Shown piece by piece: positions 1 to 11,678 of a stretch of 64,000 nucleotides of DNA. Numbering within the stretch: the stretch's first letter is position 1; each line of letters begins with the position of its first letter. Under the pieces are notes generated by a model, which saw only the letters and a program-made list of their open reading frames with translations, did not search any database and was not told the DNA's origin. The position numbers and the translations under genes were made by a program. Source of the DNA: Anastrepha obliqua (Eukaryota > Arthropoda > Insecta > Diptera > Tephritidae). The DNA lies in contig NC_072894.1 of NCBI RefSeq assembly GCF_027943255.1, forward strand, positions 79,151,601 to 79,215,600. The letters run 5' to 3'.

Positions 1-335
1 TTAGCTGTTTTAATCAAACGTATGGGCATACGTGTAAACGATTATAGGTGCCGCACCATAACGCCACAACCATAACCGTAGCAGTATGCTTCTATTGAAT
101 TTTGGATTTTCCCCGTAAACAGCTGGGAAATACTTTACATTTGTTTTGATATTTGCGATAAAAATTTGAATATTAGAAATGAACCGCGAAAAATAATTGA
201 CTTTGTGCAAAATTATTCGCCATTTTATGACAATATCAATATCAGCTGTTTATGGTTATGGCGTGACTAATCGACACATGCTGTAATGTTGCGGCTATGG
301 CGTTATGGCTACAGCACCACTAATTGCAGCTCAAC
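1..335. repeat. Imperfect inverted repeat, possible foldback/MITE remnant
   Basis: Positions 47-82 and 280-318 are imperfect reverse complements: both arms carry a GGTGC end, CCATAACGCC and a CCGTAGC/GCTACAG-type block, about 200 bp apart. A third block near 250-264 (TATGGTTATGGCG) is related to the arms. No coding signature lies between. It could be a small foldback element or a locally inverted low-complexity tract; no target-site duplication is visible, so the call is weak. Confidence 0.3.
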
Positions 336-1190
336 ACCGGAATTATATTTGAAAATTGCAGAATTTTATTTCCAAGTATTCATTATTCAGTTATTAATCG
401 TGACAGAGTGTTACGTCTGTCAAATTGTGCTCATAGATGGGCATAACTTCTGGTTCAGTGGCTGTGTGAATACCGATAAGCAACTTCTAGTGCTGTCGTT
501 GTCATGGCCAAGCCACCACGGGTGTATGCCATACTTTTTTCAAAACTGAAGATTTCTGATTCGGCATTGGTATGAGTTGCTGTGTGCAAAATTGTTTCAG
601 CAGGCTGGTGAGTAACGTGCCATGCAGCGCGTGAAATCATCACTCGAGGTTTTATTGACCGAATCAACTTAAGAAACGAATCTGCCATTTGACTGGCTAA
701 GACACGTGATGTGCTCGCTTTGGAGTGCCTTTTAAGATGTGCGTCAAGTCTCTGGTTTATGCTGGGAAACAAATTGGTAGCCAACATTCGGTGCGATGTC
801 AGTTATAGTGGGGGAAAACGGTACAAACTTCAAACTTCCATGGCACATCAACAAAGTGGTAGTAGTGAAGCAGCTGATTAGATTTTTTTTTTTAATTTTA
901 ACTGACCCCTTTTATTGAATCATCAACAAAACACACGTCATTATTTATATTTTTTTTAGTTATTTTTGCTCTACTGCTGTCGAAAAAGCTGAGAACGTAG
1001 TATTGGTACAAACAGAGAACAAACGAAAAATAGTAAATTAAAAAAAAAAGATATGTACAGTGTTACCAAGGCAAAAAATATTACAAGGGCAAGCATTATC
1101 GTATTTTACAATGTATATGTACTGTATTTATGCATTCCAGGTGAAAAGAACTCAATTAAATCAGCGCATTTTATCCCACATCTCAACAAG
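336..1190. other. No gene seen
   Basis: AT-rich non-coding sequence. The minus-strand frame at 455-787 is open but shows no motif I recognise. A T-run at about 882-892 and an A-run at 1041-1050 are the only other features noted. Confidence 0.5.
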
Positions 1191-1193
1191 CAA

Positions 1194-2406
1194 ATTCCAA
1201 TACAAAATAGGCTCAAAGATATCGAGCGCTCCTTAAGGGACGAGCAAGCAGGTTTTCGCCCTCACCGAAGCTATGTCGACCAAGCCAATACACTTCGAAT
1301 TATAGTAGAACAATCAATTGAGTGGCGCTCCCCGCTCTACAAGCTGTTCGTAGACTTCAAGAAGGCGTTCGACACTATCGAACGAGATGCAATAAGGCTG
1401 GCACTCAGCAGAAAGCGAGTCCCCGCCAAGATAATCCGCCTCATCAAAGCCCTCCGCGATAACTCCGAACTGGCAGTTCTTCACAAAGGGGATATCAGCG
1501 ATCCATTCACTACCAACGGAGGCGTAAGGCAAGATTGCCCCCTGTCACCCCTTCTCTTCGACATCGTCCTTCATGACGTCATGAGCTAACTGACCCTGCA
1601 CAAAAAAGGCATCGTATGGAGTTTCCCCAGACATCTTGATGACCTGGACTTCATCGATGATATCTGCCTCCTCTCTCACAAACTCTCTGACATGCAGGCG
1701 AAGGTGGACAGACTAATCGCGCTGGCACGCACTGTCGGACTGGAGGTCAATATCGCCAAGACCATGGCTGTGAGAGTTAACCACAATAACGCAAGGCAGA
1801 TATTGGCTGACGGATGCCCGGTGGAATTTGTCGAAAGCTTCTGCTACCTCGGCTGCATCATCACGGCAGATGGTGGAGCAGATGAAGATGTTAACTGCAG
1901 GCTAAACAAAGCAAGGGCGGCGTTCGGGTGAATGCATACAGTATGGGAGAGTTCGCAAATCTCCAGGCGAATATTCGGCTCATGCGTAAAGTCTGCATTG
2001 TTGTACGGAAGTGAAGCATGGCTGGTCTCTAACACCATCACATAGGGGCTAAAATCTTTCGTCAACAAATGCCGCCGCATCACATGCAGAATGTTTTGGC
2101 CAAACACCATCAGTAACGACGCACTGTGGAGATCAACGAATGAGGAACCCAGCCGGCGTTGGATAGGTCACACATTGAGAAACCCACCAGATAGCATTAT
2201 GAGAATGGCACTGGACTGAAACTTGCAAGGGAGCAGAGGTCGCGGTGAACCAAAAAACACTCGGAGAAGGTCAATGTTGCGCGAACTGGCAGATGCCGAT
2301 ATTACATGGGACGACGCAAAAACAACATCACAGAACCGTGTACGATGGAAGAGTCTTGTCGAGGCCCTATGCTTCCGAGAAGAGTGAACAAGAAAAAAAA
2401 AAAAAA
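1194..2406 (+). mobile_element. 5'-truncated non-LTR retrotransposon (LINE), reverse transcriptase to 3' tail
   Basis: Reverse transcriptase signatures run in order on the plus strand: LRDEQAGFRPHRS at about 1228, the palm motif VDFKKAFDTI at about 1350, and GGVRQDCPLSPLLF at about 1519 (the usual form is RQGCPLSPLLF). An in-frame stop at 1588 follows. The catalytic box reads FIDDI near 1651 instead of the usual F/YADD. Further on come a thumb-like segment ending FCYLGCIITADGG, an LLYGSEAW-like motif near 2000, and a C-terminal stretch ending RVRWKSLVEALCF before a run of A at 2394-2406. Stops and a shift break the frame, so it is dead. The endonuclease is absent, as expected from 5' truncation. 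The clade (RTE- or I-like) is not settled. Confidence 0.85.
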
Positions 2407-3117
2407 TAACGTTACAACGTTAAAGATTTTGAAGACTAAGACTGAAAAAACAAACAATAAGGATTCGAATTCATTTCCACGATGTTGCCAGGAAGAGATT
2501 TCCACTCAACTGAAAATCAAACCTTAAAGTTGGCAGTTGATGGTATGAGTTGACGGCAATAGTTACCAAGCTCAGCTTGACATACACTTTTCAATTTTTT
2601 TTTGTGATCAGTGAAGCAGTAACATTATAATCTTGAGTACAACGCGGATACCGTTCATGGATTAATGTCGTATGTTTTTTTCTATACACAAAGTTTTTTC
2701 AGAAGTATTCTAAGCAGAAAACTATATTTCACGGGGTGATACCATTAGCTTGCAACTAGGCAATAGTGCAAGTCATTCATTTTGTATTATTAGAGCCCTG
2801 CCAAAAAAGGCTATCTAAGAATATTTCCATTAAAGAAATAATAAATTATAAGGAAGGAAAGTGAATGAAATGTTAATCTAAGCAAGTTCATTTGCATGCT
2901 TAATTGTTAATAGTTACTGCCGCCTTGCATGCATTTAGCTATTACCAAACAGACTGACGAAAGGTAAGCGAAATGTAATGCAGAGGTGGCGATTAACCCG
3001 CTGCCTTTATTTGACTGTCTACTTGTAGTGCTGCGGTGGCGATGCCCTACTGCTTTCTTAATTGAAATCATTGCGAGTAGATTAACAAGTTTTTGACAAT
3101 TTTGCAGTCCATGATCG
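2407..3117. other. No gene seen
   Basis: Non-coding sequence between the LINE tail and a dispersed repeat. No reading frame with family motifs and no repeat structure noticed. Confidence 0.5.
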
Positions 3118-3118
3118 G

Positions 3119-3240
3119 TTGTTGTTGTTGTTGTAGCAGCATAAACATTAGGGAAATGCTACTTGACTGCCAATCCTTGGCTGCATATAAATCCGAGTTG
3201 CTTCAGAAACGCACCGACTATTCACGCTCAGTCCCTGGTA
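3119..3240 (+). repeat. Dispersed short repeat, TTGTTGTAGCAGCATAAAC type, copy 1
   Basis: Begins in a GTT-trinucleotide run, then GTAGCAGCATAAACATT, GGGAAATGCTACTTGACTG, and CCTTGGCTGCATATAAATCC. The same ordered blocks recur at 32215-32340. The two copies are diverged but collinear over about 110 bp. I see no tRNA-like promoter boxes and no coding potential, so it is either a SINE-like or a MITE-like family; the ends are not defined. Confidence 0.6.
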
Positions 3241-3620
3241 CTGATAGATAATTACTTTAAACTGTTTCTTTTAGGGTAATAGTTCTATCGAACATCAAGA
3301 GATATGTGTAAGCAACAAAATTTTTGAAAATTTTAAAGAATTCTCTCTCAAAGGGAGAGCACAATTTGCAGAAACTTGCAAGTTTCAGTGATACCTGAAC
3401 GTGTTAGGCAAAGTAGAGCAGTTATATTAAATTTTGTAGTTTGTTAAGTATTAATTTGGGTAAAGTTTCAGGAAAGGCTTCTAGGAATACGAAAACGAGT
3501 TCGGAACTCAGCTCGCGTTGTTTGCTTTGTGTAGTACTTAACTGAATGTCTAACATTCTTTTTACGCAAAGGCAAAGCGTGCTGAAGAGCTTTGTTATTT
3601 CTTTTAAGTTCGAACATTTA
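3241..3620. other. No gene seen
   Basis: Non-coding AT-rich sequence up to the left TIR of the next element. The minus-strand frame at 3422-3679 has no recognisable motif. Confidence 0.45.
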
Positions 3621-4909
3621 ACATATGTCCACTTAACATTGAAACTAACTTCTGGCATACGCCATTTGAAAACAAACAATTGAATTAGAAATTATTTTGA
3701 TTTGGTACTTCAGTCGATTGGTTACATATCAAAAATACATTTAGATTACACTCAATTGACCATTGTGTTCGAGTTTTCGTAGAGTAGAGCGAATGTCCTG
3801 ATTTAAGTTTTGGACGGTGCTTATATCGATTTCTTTCAACTTTCGCTTGATTCGATTTATCAACTGTTGCTCGTTTCGTGCTTCCCAGCCCTTCTCGAAC
3901 AACATCCGCTTAAGAACTGCCCAGAAATTGTCTATTGGGCGTGCCTTGGGCACGTTTGGAAGAATGTTCTTTTTTGGCACAAATGGTATTTTTTGCTCAA
4001 TTAACCAATCCAATTTTTTTTTTTTGCATAATGGCAGCTTGCAAAGTCTGGCCAAAACATGATTAGTCGCTATTGTGATATTTATCGATGAATTTCTTCA
4101 GTTTTGGCAAGCATTGACCGATATAAACGTCAGCAGTGATCACTTTGGCTTTGTTTTTGCGAATCAATGGTTCTGAAACACACTTCGAAGAAATGGTCAC
4201 CCACACTAGCACCTTCAGCTCAAATTTTGATTTGCTACCATATTTACCCTCGTTTGGTTTTGTTTCCATGTTATCAGTGTAGAAACCGACGTTGCCACTC
4301 AATTCATGATAAGAAAAAAGTACGATTCATCATCCAAAATGATGAGTTTTTCATTCGCAAAGTGCTTTCGACGAAGTGCAGTGCAGCAAATTGGTATTTT
4401 TTTGAGTTGTTTCGCTGTACATTTTGGTGCTCGCGTACGTTTACGATAAATTACATTGTTTTTCTTCAAAAATCTTGTAAACGCCAGACTTTGAAATGCC
4501 AAATTTCTGTGCTAATTGCGGGTTGATTGATCAACCTTGTTTTTGGCACTTCACAGCAGTTTTTTCGCTATGGCTGTACTTACTTTTGGTGGGCGACCCA
4601 GTATAACCTTATTTTCCGGTTCTTTTCCATTCCGGCAATCTTTCAAAACACGAAAAATAGTCGCACGGGAGATTGGTTTATCTTCAAACAGCTTCAGAAT
4701 TTCACTTGTACTGAGTCGTCCAAACAGATTGGTGACAGATTTACGTAAATCCAGCTTGTACGGCATTTTGAATGGAAACTTTCGCGTTTATTTGACAGTT
4801 AAGTATGAGCACACTTGGGCATGACAAGTGCATGAAGCTACAGCTGTGTGTTTCTTTATGCACTCAAATATATGTCTGAAGTTAGTCTCAATGCTTAGTG
4901 GACATATGT
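3621..4909 (-). mobile_element. Complete TIR-bounded Tc1/mariner-type element (D37E/D39D-like)
   Basis: The left end (3621-3655) and the reverse complement of the right end (4875-4909) match over about 35 bp with four or five differences; both begin ACATATGTCCACT. TA dinucleotides flank both sides (3619-3620 and 4910-4911), the target-site duplication expected for the IS630-Tc1-mariner superfamily. The 1,289-bp length is typical of an autonomous element. The transposase reads on the minus strand but is broken. Because ends and duplication survive, this is a whole insertion and not a fragment. Confidence 0.88.
3741..4766 (-). pseudogene. Broken transposase of the 3.6-4.9 kb element
   Basis: Starting at 4766, the N-terminus has a helix-turn-helix-like region ending SRATIFRVLKDC and a GRPPK AT-hook-like motif. 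The first catalytic aspartate is in ILDDESYF (about 4325), the second in FWPDFASCHYA (about 4050), the third position in KARPIDNFW (about 3935). That third residue is GAC (Asp), where relatives that I recall carry Glu. Spacing between second and third is about 38 residues, which fits the D37E/D39D lineages better than Tc1 or mariner (34). Frameshifts occur near 4550, 4500, 4300, 4060 and in a 12-T tract at 4014-4025, so no protein can be made. Confidence 0.85.
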
Positions 4910-4911
4910 TA

Positions 4912-6039
4912 ATTATCTTCATTATCGTCACTGTCGAATGATGAAAAGCCAATAATGACAACCGCCATAATTCTGGATTTCACGCTTTACATTTCTAAAA
5001 TTATAAATATACAAATGTTGTGTGGACAAAAATGCAACGCTATGCCACAATCAGCTGCCTTTCCTGCTACTCAGTACGAATTTTCAGCTTTCTCCCAAAA
5101 GTAAACGTCAAATTGCATTTTCTAGCAAGTGTTTCGTGTAAACGAACGCGATTTGACTAGATGTTTTGCTAATATGAGCATTAAAAACCGAGTTTCATCG
5201 AAAAAGAAAGATATCTATTAATTGCTTTCCTTTTCTCCAAAAAATTAAAAAGCGACGCTTACAAATTTTACAATTCAACTTGGGTACATGAGATTTCTGT
5301 TTTTCGAAAATACTTAGAACACATGTCATTAATTAGAATCCTTCGAACAGGAAAAGTGTGTTTTGATCAAATCTGCACCATCAGCTAATGCTTTTATTAC
5401 TTGTCTGACTGGCAAAACATCTTCGGAGGTACAATCCATTGGCGGATTTTGAGTACTTGTATAATATATTACTGTTATTATGTTTTTTTTTTGTAATTTA
5501 AAAAATTATTTGATTTTCACTCCAAGATGGCACCACTCGCTATCGTTGCAGGTAATGACGCATCTTTGAGGTACTTTTCCAACTTTACTATTGCCGTTCA
5601 TTCGTTATTATTTGCGAAGAGAGCAAAAGTCAACAAAAACCTGCCATCGAGATAAGAAATAGAAATTCGCTAGCCTAAAGAGCAATGTCAATACCGACAA
5701 CAGCAGGCAGACGCTGCAGTGTCATACCAGCGCCAAACATTCATGATAACTTATGTCATCTAGTCAAGCTGGTATTCGCATTGTTGATAATCCAGTTGTA
5801 AGCGGCTACGAGTATTGCAAAATCTAAGCGCATAAGCGTACGCATATGAATATTCATAAATACAAGCGGAGGCAAGAAGGTATGTATGCTGTACAAATGT
5901 AATATAAATAAAGGGCGTGAAGCGTTTTGAAGGGAAATAGAAAGGAAATAAATAAAGTAAGTTCAAACGGGGATAAGCACATGTGAGTGTTAAGAAAATA
6001 AACTTAAGAACAAATAGTACGTAAATGTAGAATAAAACA
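4912..6039. other. No gene seen
   Basis: AT-rich non-coding DNA. The open minus-strand frame at 5760-6098 is low complexity (Phe/Tyr/Leu rich, arising from A-rich DNA) and is not credible as a gene. Confidence 0.5.
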
Positions 6040-6440
6040 AATTCTAAAAAATATGTATAATAAAAAAATAATAGCAATAAAAAAAAATTAAAAAACAATA
6101 ATAATAATTATAATAATAAAAGAAAAAAACTAAAAATAAATAATAGAATTAAAATGCAATTTAATGTATAAAAAATAAAAATAAATAATTTAATTCAATT
6201 AATATAAAAAAATAACAGTAAATTTAAGAAAAAAATATTAAATAATAATATTAATATAAAAAAAATAAAAATGAAAATGAAAAATAAAAATAAATAATAG
6301 AATTAAAATACAAACTCATATAAAATAAAAAAAAAAATAATTTAATTTAATTAAATAATATAAAAAAATAAAAATAAATAAAAAAAAAATATATAAAATT
6401 CAACAAAATAATACGAAATAAATAAAATAAAAAAATAACA
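6040..6440. repeat. A-rich low-complexity tract
   Basis: About 400 bp consisting almost only of A and T, dominated by irregular AAATA, ATAATA and poly-A words. It is not a clean short-period array, more like an expanded and decayed simple sequence. Confidence 0.85.
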
Positions 6441-8600
6441 TCTGATAATTAAAATACGTATGCACTTATATGTATGCATTTTTTGCTTTTTTCTAAATCA
6501 ACGTAGGAAGAATTTTCTCCGCTATTAGCACGCTTTCGTTCGTTTGTCTCATTCGACGTGGTCGGCGATGAAGACAATAAAGAAAGCAGAAAGAAATTGA
6601 AGAAAACTGTTTATGAATGTATTTGTAAGTATTGGCGAGAGAAATTGATGTACGAGTACTGTAGCCTACCAGCTGTCAAGTGTGATGGGTTAGCTCCAGG
6701 CGTGGACGAACGGCGGCACACACCTATGCACATATGGACATATGTATGCATGTATGTATACTTGTATAAATTGCTACAAGCAAATTACGTTTACAAATAT
6801 CTGACTTATACACTTATGCTTGAACACACACACACGCACACACACATCTAAGCAAAGTGTTAGGCAGCAATGCCTACAGATCCATACACATGTAGATAAA
6901 TACTCACATATGAACGGGCTGAGATACGGCTAATTTAAATAATCACTGCTCTTTGCCTGATGCTAGGTTTCCACTCTTTTTCGTTGTTGTTGTTTTCAGT
7001 TTCCTACTAATGCAGCTATAGAATGCTGTAAACGTCATCAAAAAAGAAAACGCACAAAACAAAATTGAAAATAGTATTAAAAAACAAAAATATTACGATT
7101 TTACAGACGATGCCGAGAAAAAACGAAAATTTCAGTCAACAGCTGGAAAAAATTTTTTAATACTTAATTCGAGTAATTGATCGCGATTAAATCTAAAACG
7201 TATAACTGATTATTTATTAAATGCATTGTGGTAATTAAGACGAATATGTTTGTTCGCAAACTCAAAGATAACAACGGCATATGGCAAATTTTTGAAAGTT
7301 CATATGTATTACTGGCAATTTTATACAACTGCGTAGAATAGCTTTTTTCACATTTTGATTTTCGCGAAATACTCGATAAAAAAAACACAATTCTAATCAA
7401 ATTTTTGTACACCTTGCGAAACACTCTTTATTGTGAGGGCAGTAATAATATTTTTAAAATATTACTTTTCCAAATATATTAATTATTTTCATTTAATTTA
7501 ATTTCACCTTCTTAAAATCTTTTTCTACTTATTTTTTATTACTTATTTTTCATGTTATTTTCTTATTATAATCTAATATTATAAGTTTTTCACAAATTAA
7601 TCAAATCACTCACTTCATTTATATCCACATAAACTTGTTTTTGGTGATTCGTCGAATTTCTATTTTTCTTTCGCTTATATTTTTAGCTCCACGTTTGCAA
7701 ATTCGCGTTAATAATGGAATACTTTTTTATTACTTAGTTGTTTTGTTTTTTTTGTTTTTATTAAATTTTTAGTAAAAAAATATTAAAGTGCTCGCTCTTA
7801 GCGTTTTATGGCCTTTGTACATTAGTGTATGTGTGTGAGGAAGGTTGCTTGCCGCATTGGTAGTATAGGAAGCGTTTGGAGCGACAATAGCGTTGGTGGT
7901 CGTGACGACGGCGACGGAGACAAATAATTCTGACTACGAATAATGAGTAAACACAGCGACTACGAATACCACAACAACCCTACAGCAACTGATGTCAATG
8001 AAGACTGATGAAAACATACCCAGGCCGCAATCAGCCGGTCGAATGAGAGAATCTTCCTAACAACTAATGCTCCTCTGAGAGTATGCCATATAATTGTTTA
8101 TATATAATTTACTCACTCACACTCTTCGTATGCACTCTTAAAAGACGACGAACTCTTCAGTTTGGCAATATATATATATAACAGGGTTACCAAGCCCAGG
8201 CGATAGTGCTTTATTGTTTTCATAATAATACTTACCAAAACGATACTCAAACATAAACAAAACCATGAAAAAAAAAATACTTCTGCTAGTCGTACTCACA
8301 ATAATATTCCTCAAATAACTATTTGAAATAAATATTATTATATTTCATTATTAAATTATTAAATATTATCAAACAACTATTTCAAGTATTACAATTTTAA
8401 TTTAAAACCTATTTGGCATGGATTCAATACAGGTTGGAATAGAGGTTGCCTAGAAACTTTGTGAAAGGTATTTTTAAATATATTAATTTGTAATCTTATT
8501 TTTTTAAAGCTTTACTTATAACACAAGCTAAAACACATAAAACTAATATGCATACGTATTCTTATAATGTGAAGAAAATAGGGCTGTATAGTAATACGGC
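6441..8600. other. No gene seen; (CA)n microsatellite at 6824-6847
   Basis: Two kilobases of AT-rich DNA. A CA-repeat interrupted by one CG lies at 6824-6847 and a short (TA)n tract near 8169-8180. The plus-strand frame 6558-6851 runs through the CA repeat and has no recognisable motif. Confidence 0.5.
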
Positions 8601-8740
8601 GTTTCCACCAAAAGTAAACACCGTGTTTGCAGGAGTTGTGTTTAGGAGAACTGTCAACTGTTTCCACCGAAATGTGTTTGCAAAGTGTATGGTCTTTGGT
8701 ATGGTAAGCAGATTTATGATACATTATTTTGCGGCGACAG

Positions 8741-8832
8741 CACAGCGCGATAGCCCAGCGGCTAGCAATGTGGGCTTCCGATCCGAAATCCTTGGTTCGA
8801 ATCACAAGAAAATTTTTTTTTTTTTTTTTTTT
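8741..8832 (+). mobile_element. tRNA-derived SINE (type B) with A and B boxes
   Basis: TAGCCCAGCGG at 8751-8761 fits the RNA polymerase III A box (TRGYNNAGYGG-like), and GGTTCGAATC at 8794-8803 fits the B box (GGTTCGANTC). Their 33-base spacing is that of a tRNA gene. The body ends quickly in a run of 20 T at 8813-8832, which would terminate Pol III transcription. A real tRNA is unlikely: I could not fold acceptor and anticodon stems. No second copy was seen in the window. Confidence 0.6.
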
Positions 8833-8861
8833 ATACATTTATTTCATTTTGTTTTATGATA

Positions 8862-9014
8862 TGTTTATGAGCAGATTTTTTTCATGGCAGAAATACACTC
8901 GGAGGTTTGCCATTGCCTGCCGAGGGGCGACCGCTATTAGAAAAATGTTTTCATTAATTTTGCTTTCACCGAGATTCGAACCAACGACCTCTCTGTGAAT
9001 TCCGAATGGTTGCC
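8862..9014 (-). mobile_element. SINE type A, head-truncated copy
   Basis: Read on the minus strand it has the B-box region (GGTTCGAATCTCGGTGAAA), then CTAATAGCGGTCGCCCCTC, GGCAGGCAATGGCAAACCTC and TTTCTGCCATGAAAAA. These blocks recur in order in the copies at 11.4, 46.7, 47.2, 57.4 and 63.4 kb. The A-box head and the 3' tail are missing. Confidence 0.8.
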
Positions 9015-9074
9015 ATGTTTCGATAAGAATGCAATAATAAATGAGGAAAATGAGCAACATTGCCACCACTTAAT

Positions 9075-9142
9075 AATTAAATTAGACGCAAACCCAACAA
9101 AACACGCTTTAAATTAGACGCAAACCCACAAAACACGCTTTG
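9075..9142. repeat. Two-unit tandem duplication
   Basis: TTAGACGCAAACCCA and ACAAAACACGCTTTAAA occur twice in tandem with a period of about 32 bp. A second small duplication, AACACGATAGCGGC, lies near 9220-9255. Confidence 0.75.
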
Positions 9143-9264
9143 AAAGTGAGTTTAGGTATGGAGTTGTGTTTTAATTTTGTATGGGATTTGACAGGAGTTT
9201 TGTTTCGTGTTTGCGCTAAGAACACGATAGCGGCAGAGAACACGATAGCGGCTGCGGTGGAAAC

Positions 9265-10424
9265 TTAGCATAAGTGCGCCATTTCTAAACATTTTAGCCA
9301 CCGCGCCACCAAACACGGTATAGTTCTCATATTCTATTACAAAATCTGAGCTAAGCAGAAAATTTCATGAATATAGTTCAAAGCCAACCTATTCTTCTCC
9401 TAAATTGTTATTTATATATAGATTATTTTATTTTGAACACTGGAAGTCGATACCTCAGCTTTGAAGGCAAACAAAAGTTTAATAAAGCAAAGTGCATGAG
9501 CAATTATAAGATAGCGTGAAACATTATATGAATACACTAAAAACTAAAGCCGTCAAACTTCCAAAAAGAAAGTTAACGAAAAAACGTTTTAAAATTTTTA
9601 CTATTTTAATAAATGCCCACCTTACAGTTTTAGGAGCAGTGGATAGTAATATATCCCACATGAACGCGAAACTCATTTTAATCGATTAATCGATTTTTGG
9701 ATTACATTTAATAAAACATCTATATTTATCAATAGCAAAGTCAGCAGTGCTTGGGACAACATTTTGAAGGTAAGGCTTTAAACATGCATGTAAATATATA
9801 TTGTCATATTGTACTACCAGCATTTCCCGCTATCAGTTTCACTCGAATGATTTCAAATGCGTAATTTTATTGCTCGGAGAATTGAAAAGGCGGGAATGAT
9901 TACAGATATCAGAAAACAGATAATTGAAACCAGCTTACAGAGCTTACAGTTTATTGTGCTAAAAATACCTACTGAATAGTTGCTACTACTAAATATCTTC
10001 ATTTCTTTTGGTAAATATATTTACTTGCACCATGACTTTTGTAAAGCTTTTATAAATAGTTTACAATAATTAATACTCAATAAGTTATTGTCCTCAAATA
10101 AATTTTGAATGCATACCTTACATTGGAAAGCAAGAAAATTGTAAAGTCTACAAAAAGTATTGCACTTTTCGCAGTGACAGCTTGCAAGGTTTTCCCTTTA
10201 ATAAAAAAATTAAATACAACTTTGATTTTTCGGGATTATATTAAAGCATTAGTGAGAAAACTTCGCTTCTTTGGAATGCACGACTAACTCTGGAATAGTG
10301 TCATCCTTGAAGGGAATCACTCCTGCTCACAAGTACTATTGTACATTGCACTAAGTAAATATTTAATAGAAAATGCTTCTTTTGACGAATGAAAATACAT
10401 TTTTATAAGTAAACACCATTCTTG
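9265..10424. other. No gene seen
   Basis: AT-rich non-coding DNA. The plus-strand frame at 10105-10287 (60 codons) has no motif I recognise. Confidence 0.5.
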
Positions 10425-10720
10425 TTTTAACGTACAGCGCAGAAGCATGGACAATGTGAGCAATTCCTAAAGAGTTGGCGAAAATGATGTTTTATATAAT
10501 ATATAAATCCCAGACGACATACCATAATAATTAGCTGCATGAGCCTTGCAAATACTTAGACACAGCGCAGTGGTTCAATATAAAGCAGATCCGCTGACTA
10601 AAGCTACACCATAAAGGTATTCGATGTTTTATCAGGTGGTGGGAGAAATAAGATGACCTCTGCAGAAATACTAGGATACACTTGCATGTTTCGAATTAAT
10701 GCTGATTCAAGGCGAATTGG
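10425..10720 (+). pseudogene. Highly decayed RTE-like LINE 3' region
   Basis: LTYSAEAWTM at about 10430 matches LTYGAEAWTM of the better copy at 31.4-32.0 kb, and KVFDVLSGGGR at about 10614 matches its KVFDAVPAGGSR. The order and rough distance are right, but the sequence between is barely recognisable. No intact 3' tail is visible. This is an old fragment, called by comparison within the window only. Confidence 0.5.
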
Positions 10721-11358
10721 GTACTGAAGGTGGCGCCATTAAACAACATTAAACATTCCTCTGACATCAGCTCCCTTCGCACCTTCGCAATACAAAAAAA
10801 AAAAACGAATAAAACAAACAAATATAGGAGAAATTGCATGATTGTGAAAAGTTAGTGAATGGCTTGGTAATATTGTGATTTGAGAGATTAAAACTAAACA
10901 AACTAATGCAAACGAAGTGCCGCGTTTTAAATTGTTAAGGCACAAATTAATATAAATCCTGGAAATGCATTTTTTTAGCTGGAAGATGTGTGTGCGTATA
11001 ATTTCTTGTGTTTAGTTGTTTCCATTGCTTTCGACCACTCTTTTTCTTCACAAACAAGTAATTCCTCTTCCTTTTGTTTTTTATTGATAGACTCTTACGA
11101 CACGGCGAATTCGGAAGGCGCAATCTTCTTCGCTATCATTCTTGATGTTGATTAGCATAAAAAATAAATGTTATACTTTGTCATGCTCGATCAAAAACGC
11201 TCTGGCGGGTATTGCGCCAATAAAAAGATCAATGAAAAAATTAGCAAAAAAGAAAAAGATATTTGCACTTGAATATAGATAGATGTATCTCGTGTATAAT
11301 TTTTTGGTACGTGAATTGTGTGAAGTAACTTCCGTGTGCAAGATTTTATGCAACCTTT
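10721..11358. other. No gene seen
   Basis: Non-coding DNA between the decayed LINE fragment and a SINE. Nothing recognised. Confidence 0.45.
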
Positions 11359-11360
11359 TG

Positions 11361-11678
11361 ACGGCCGCCGTAGCCGAATGGGTTGGTGCGTGACTATCAT
11401 TCGGAATTCACAGAGAGAACGTAGATTCAAATCTCGGTCAAACACCAAAATTAAAAAACATTTTTCTAATAGCGGACGCCCCTCGGCAGGCAATGGCAAA
11501 CCTCCGAGTGTATTTCTGCCATGAAAAAGCTCCTCATAAAAATATCTGCCGTTCGAAGTCGGTTTGAAACTGTAGGTCCCTTCATTTGTGGAATAACTTC
11601 AAGACACACGCTACAAATAGGAGGAGGAGCTCGGCTACACCATCCAAAAAGGGTGTACGCGCCAATTATATATATATG
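11361..11678 (+). mobile_element. SINE type A, near full-length copy
   Basis: The head has an A-box-like TAGCCGAATGG at 11371-11381 and a B-box-like GATTCAAATC at about 11424, so it is tRNA-derived. The body follows with TCTAATAGCGGACGCCCCTC, GGCAATGGCAAACCTCCGAG and TTTCTGCCATGAAAAAGCTC. Near the end come GGAGGAGGAGCTCGGC and a tail ending TGTACGCGCCAATTAT followed by (AT)n. The terminal GCGCCAATTA is shared with the RTE-like LINE at 31.4-32.0 kb. Length is about 315 bp. The B box has changed from the consensus GGTTCGAATC, so this copy may no longer be transcribed. Confidence 0.85.

Larger units (their letters stand above)
8601..9264. mobile_element. Possible TIR element carrying nested SINEs
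   Basis: GTTTCCACC at 8601-8609 and GGTGGAAAC at 9256-9264 are perfect 9-bp inverted ends. GTTTCCACC occurs again at about 8661. Words of the type GTGTTTGC, AGGAGTT and AACACG occur near both ends, suggesting a longer degenerate relationship. Two SINE copies lie inside. I could not find a convincing target-site duplication, so this may be coincidence or a diverged foldback element. Confidence 0.3.

Noticed and set aside
455..787. 110-codon minus-strand open frame
   Set aside because: No motif, no start context and no related copy in the window; length is within chance for this base composition.
5760..6098. 112-codon minus-strand open frame
   Set aside because: Phe/Tyr/Leu-rich translation of an A-rich tract; an artefact of composition.
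6824..6847. CA microsatellite as something functional
   Set aside because: Ordinary simple sequence of a kind common in insect genomes.
11361..11440. Possible tRNA gene
   Set aside because: A- and B-box-like words are present, but the segment is the head of a repeated SINE and I could not build tRNA stems.
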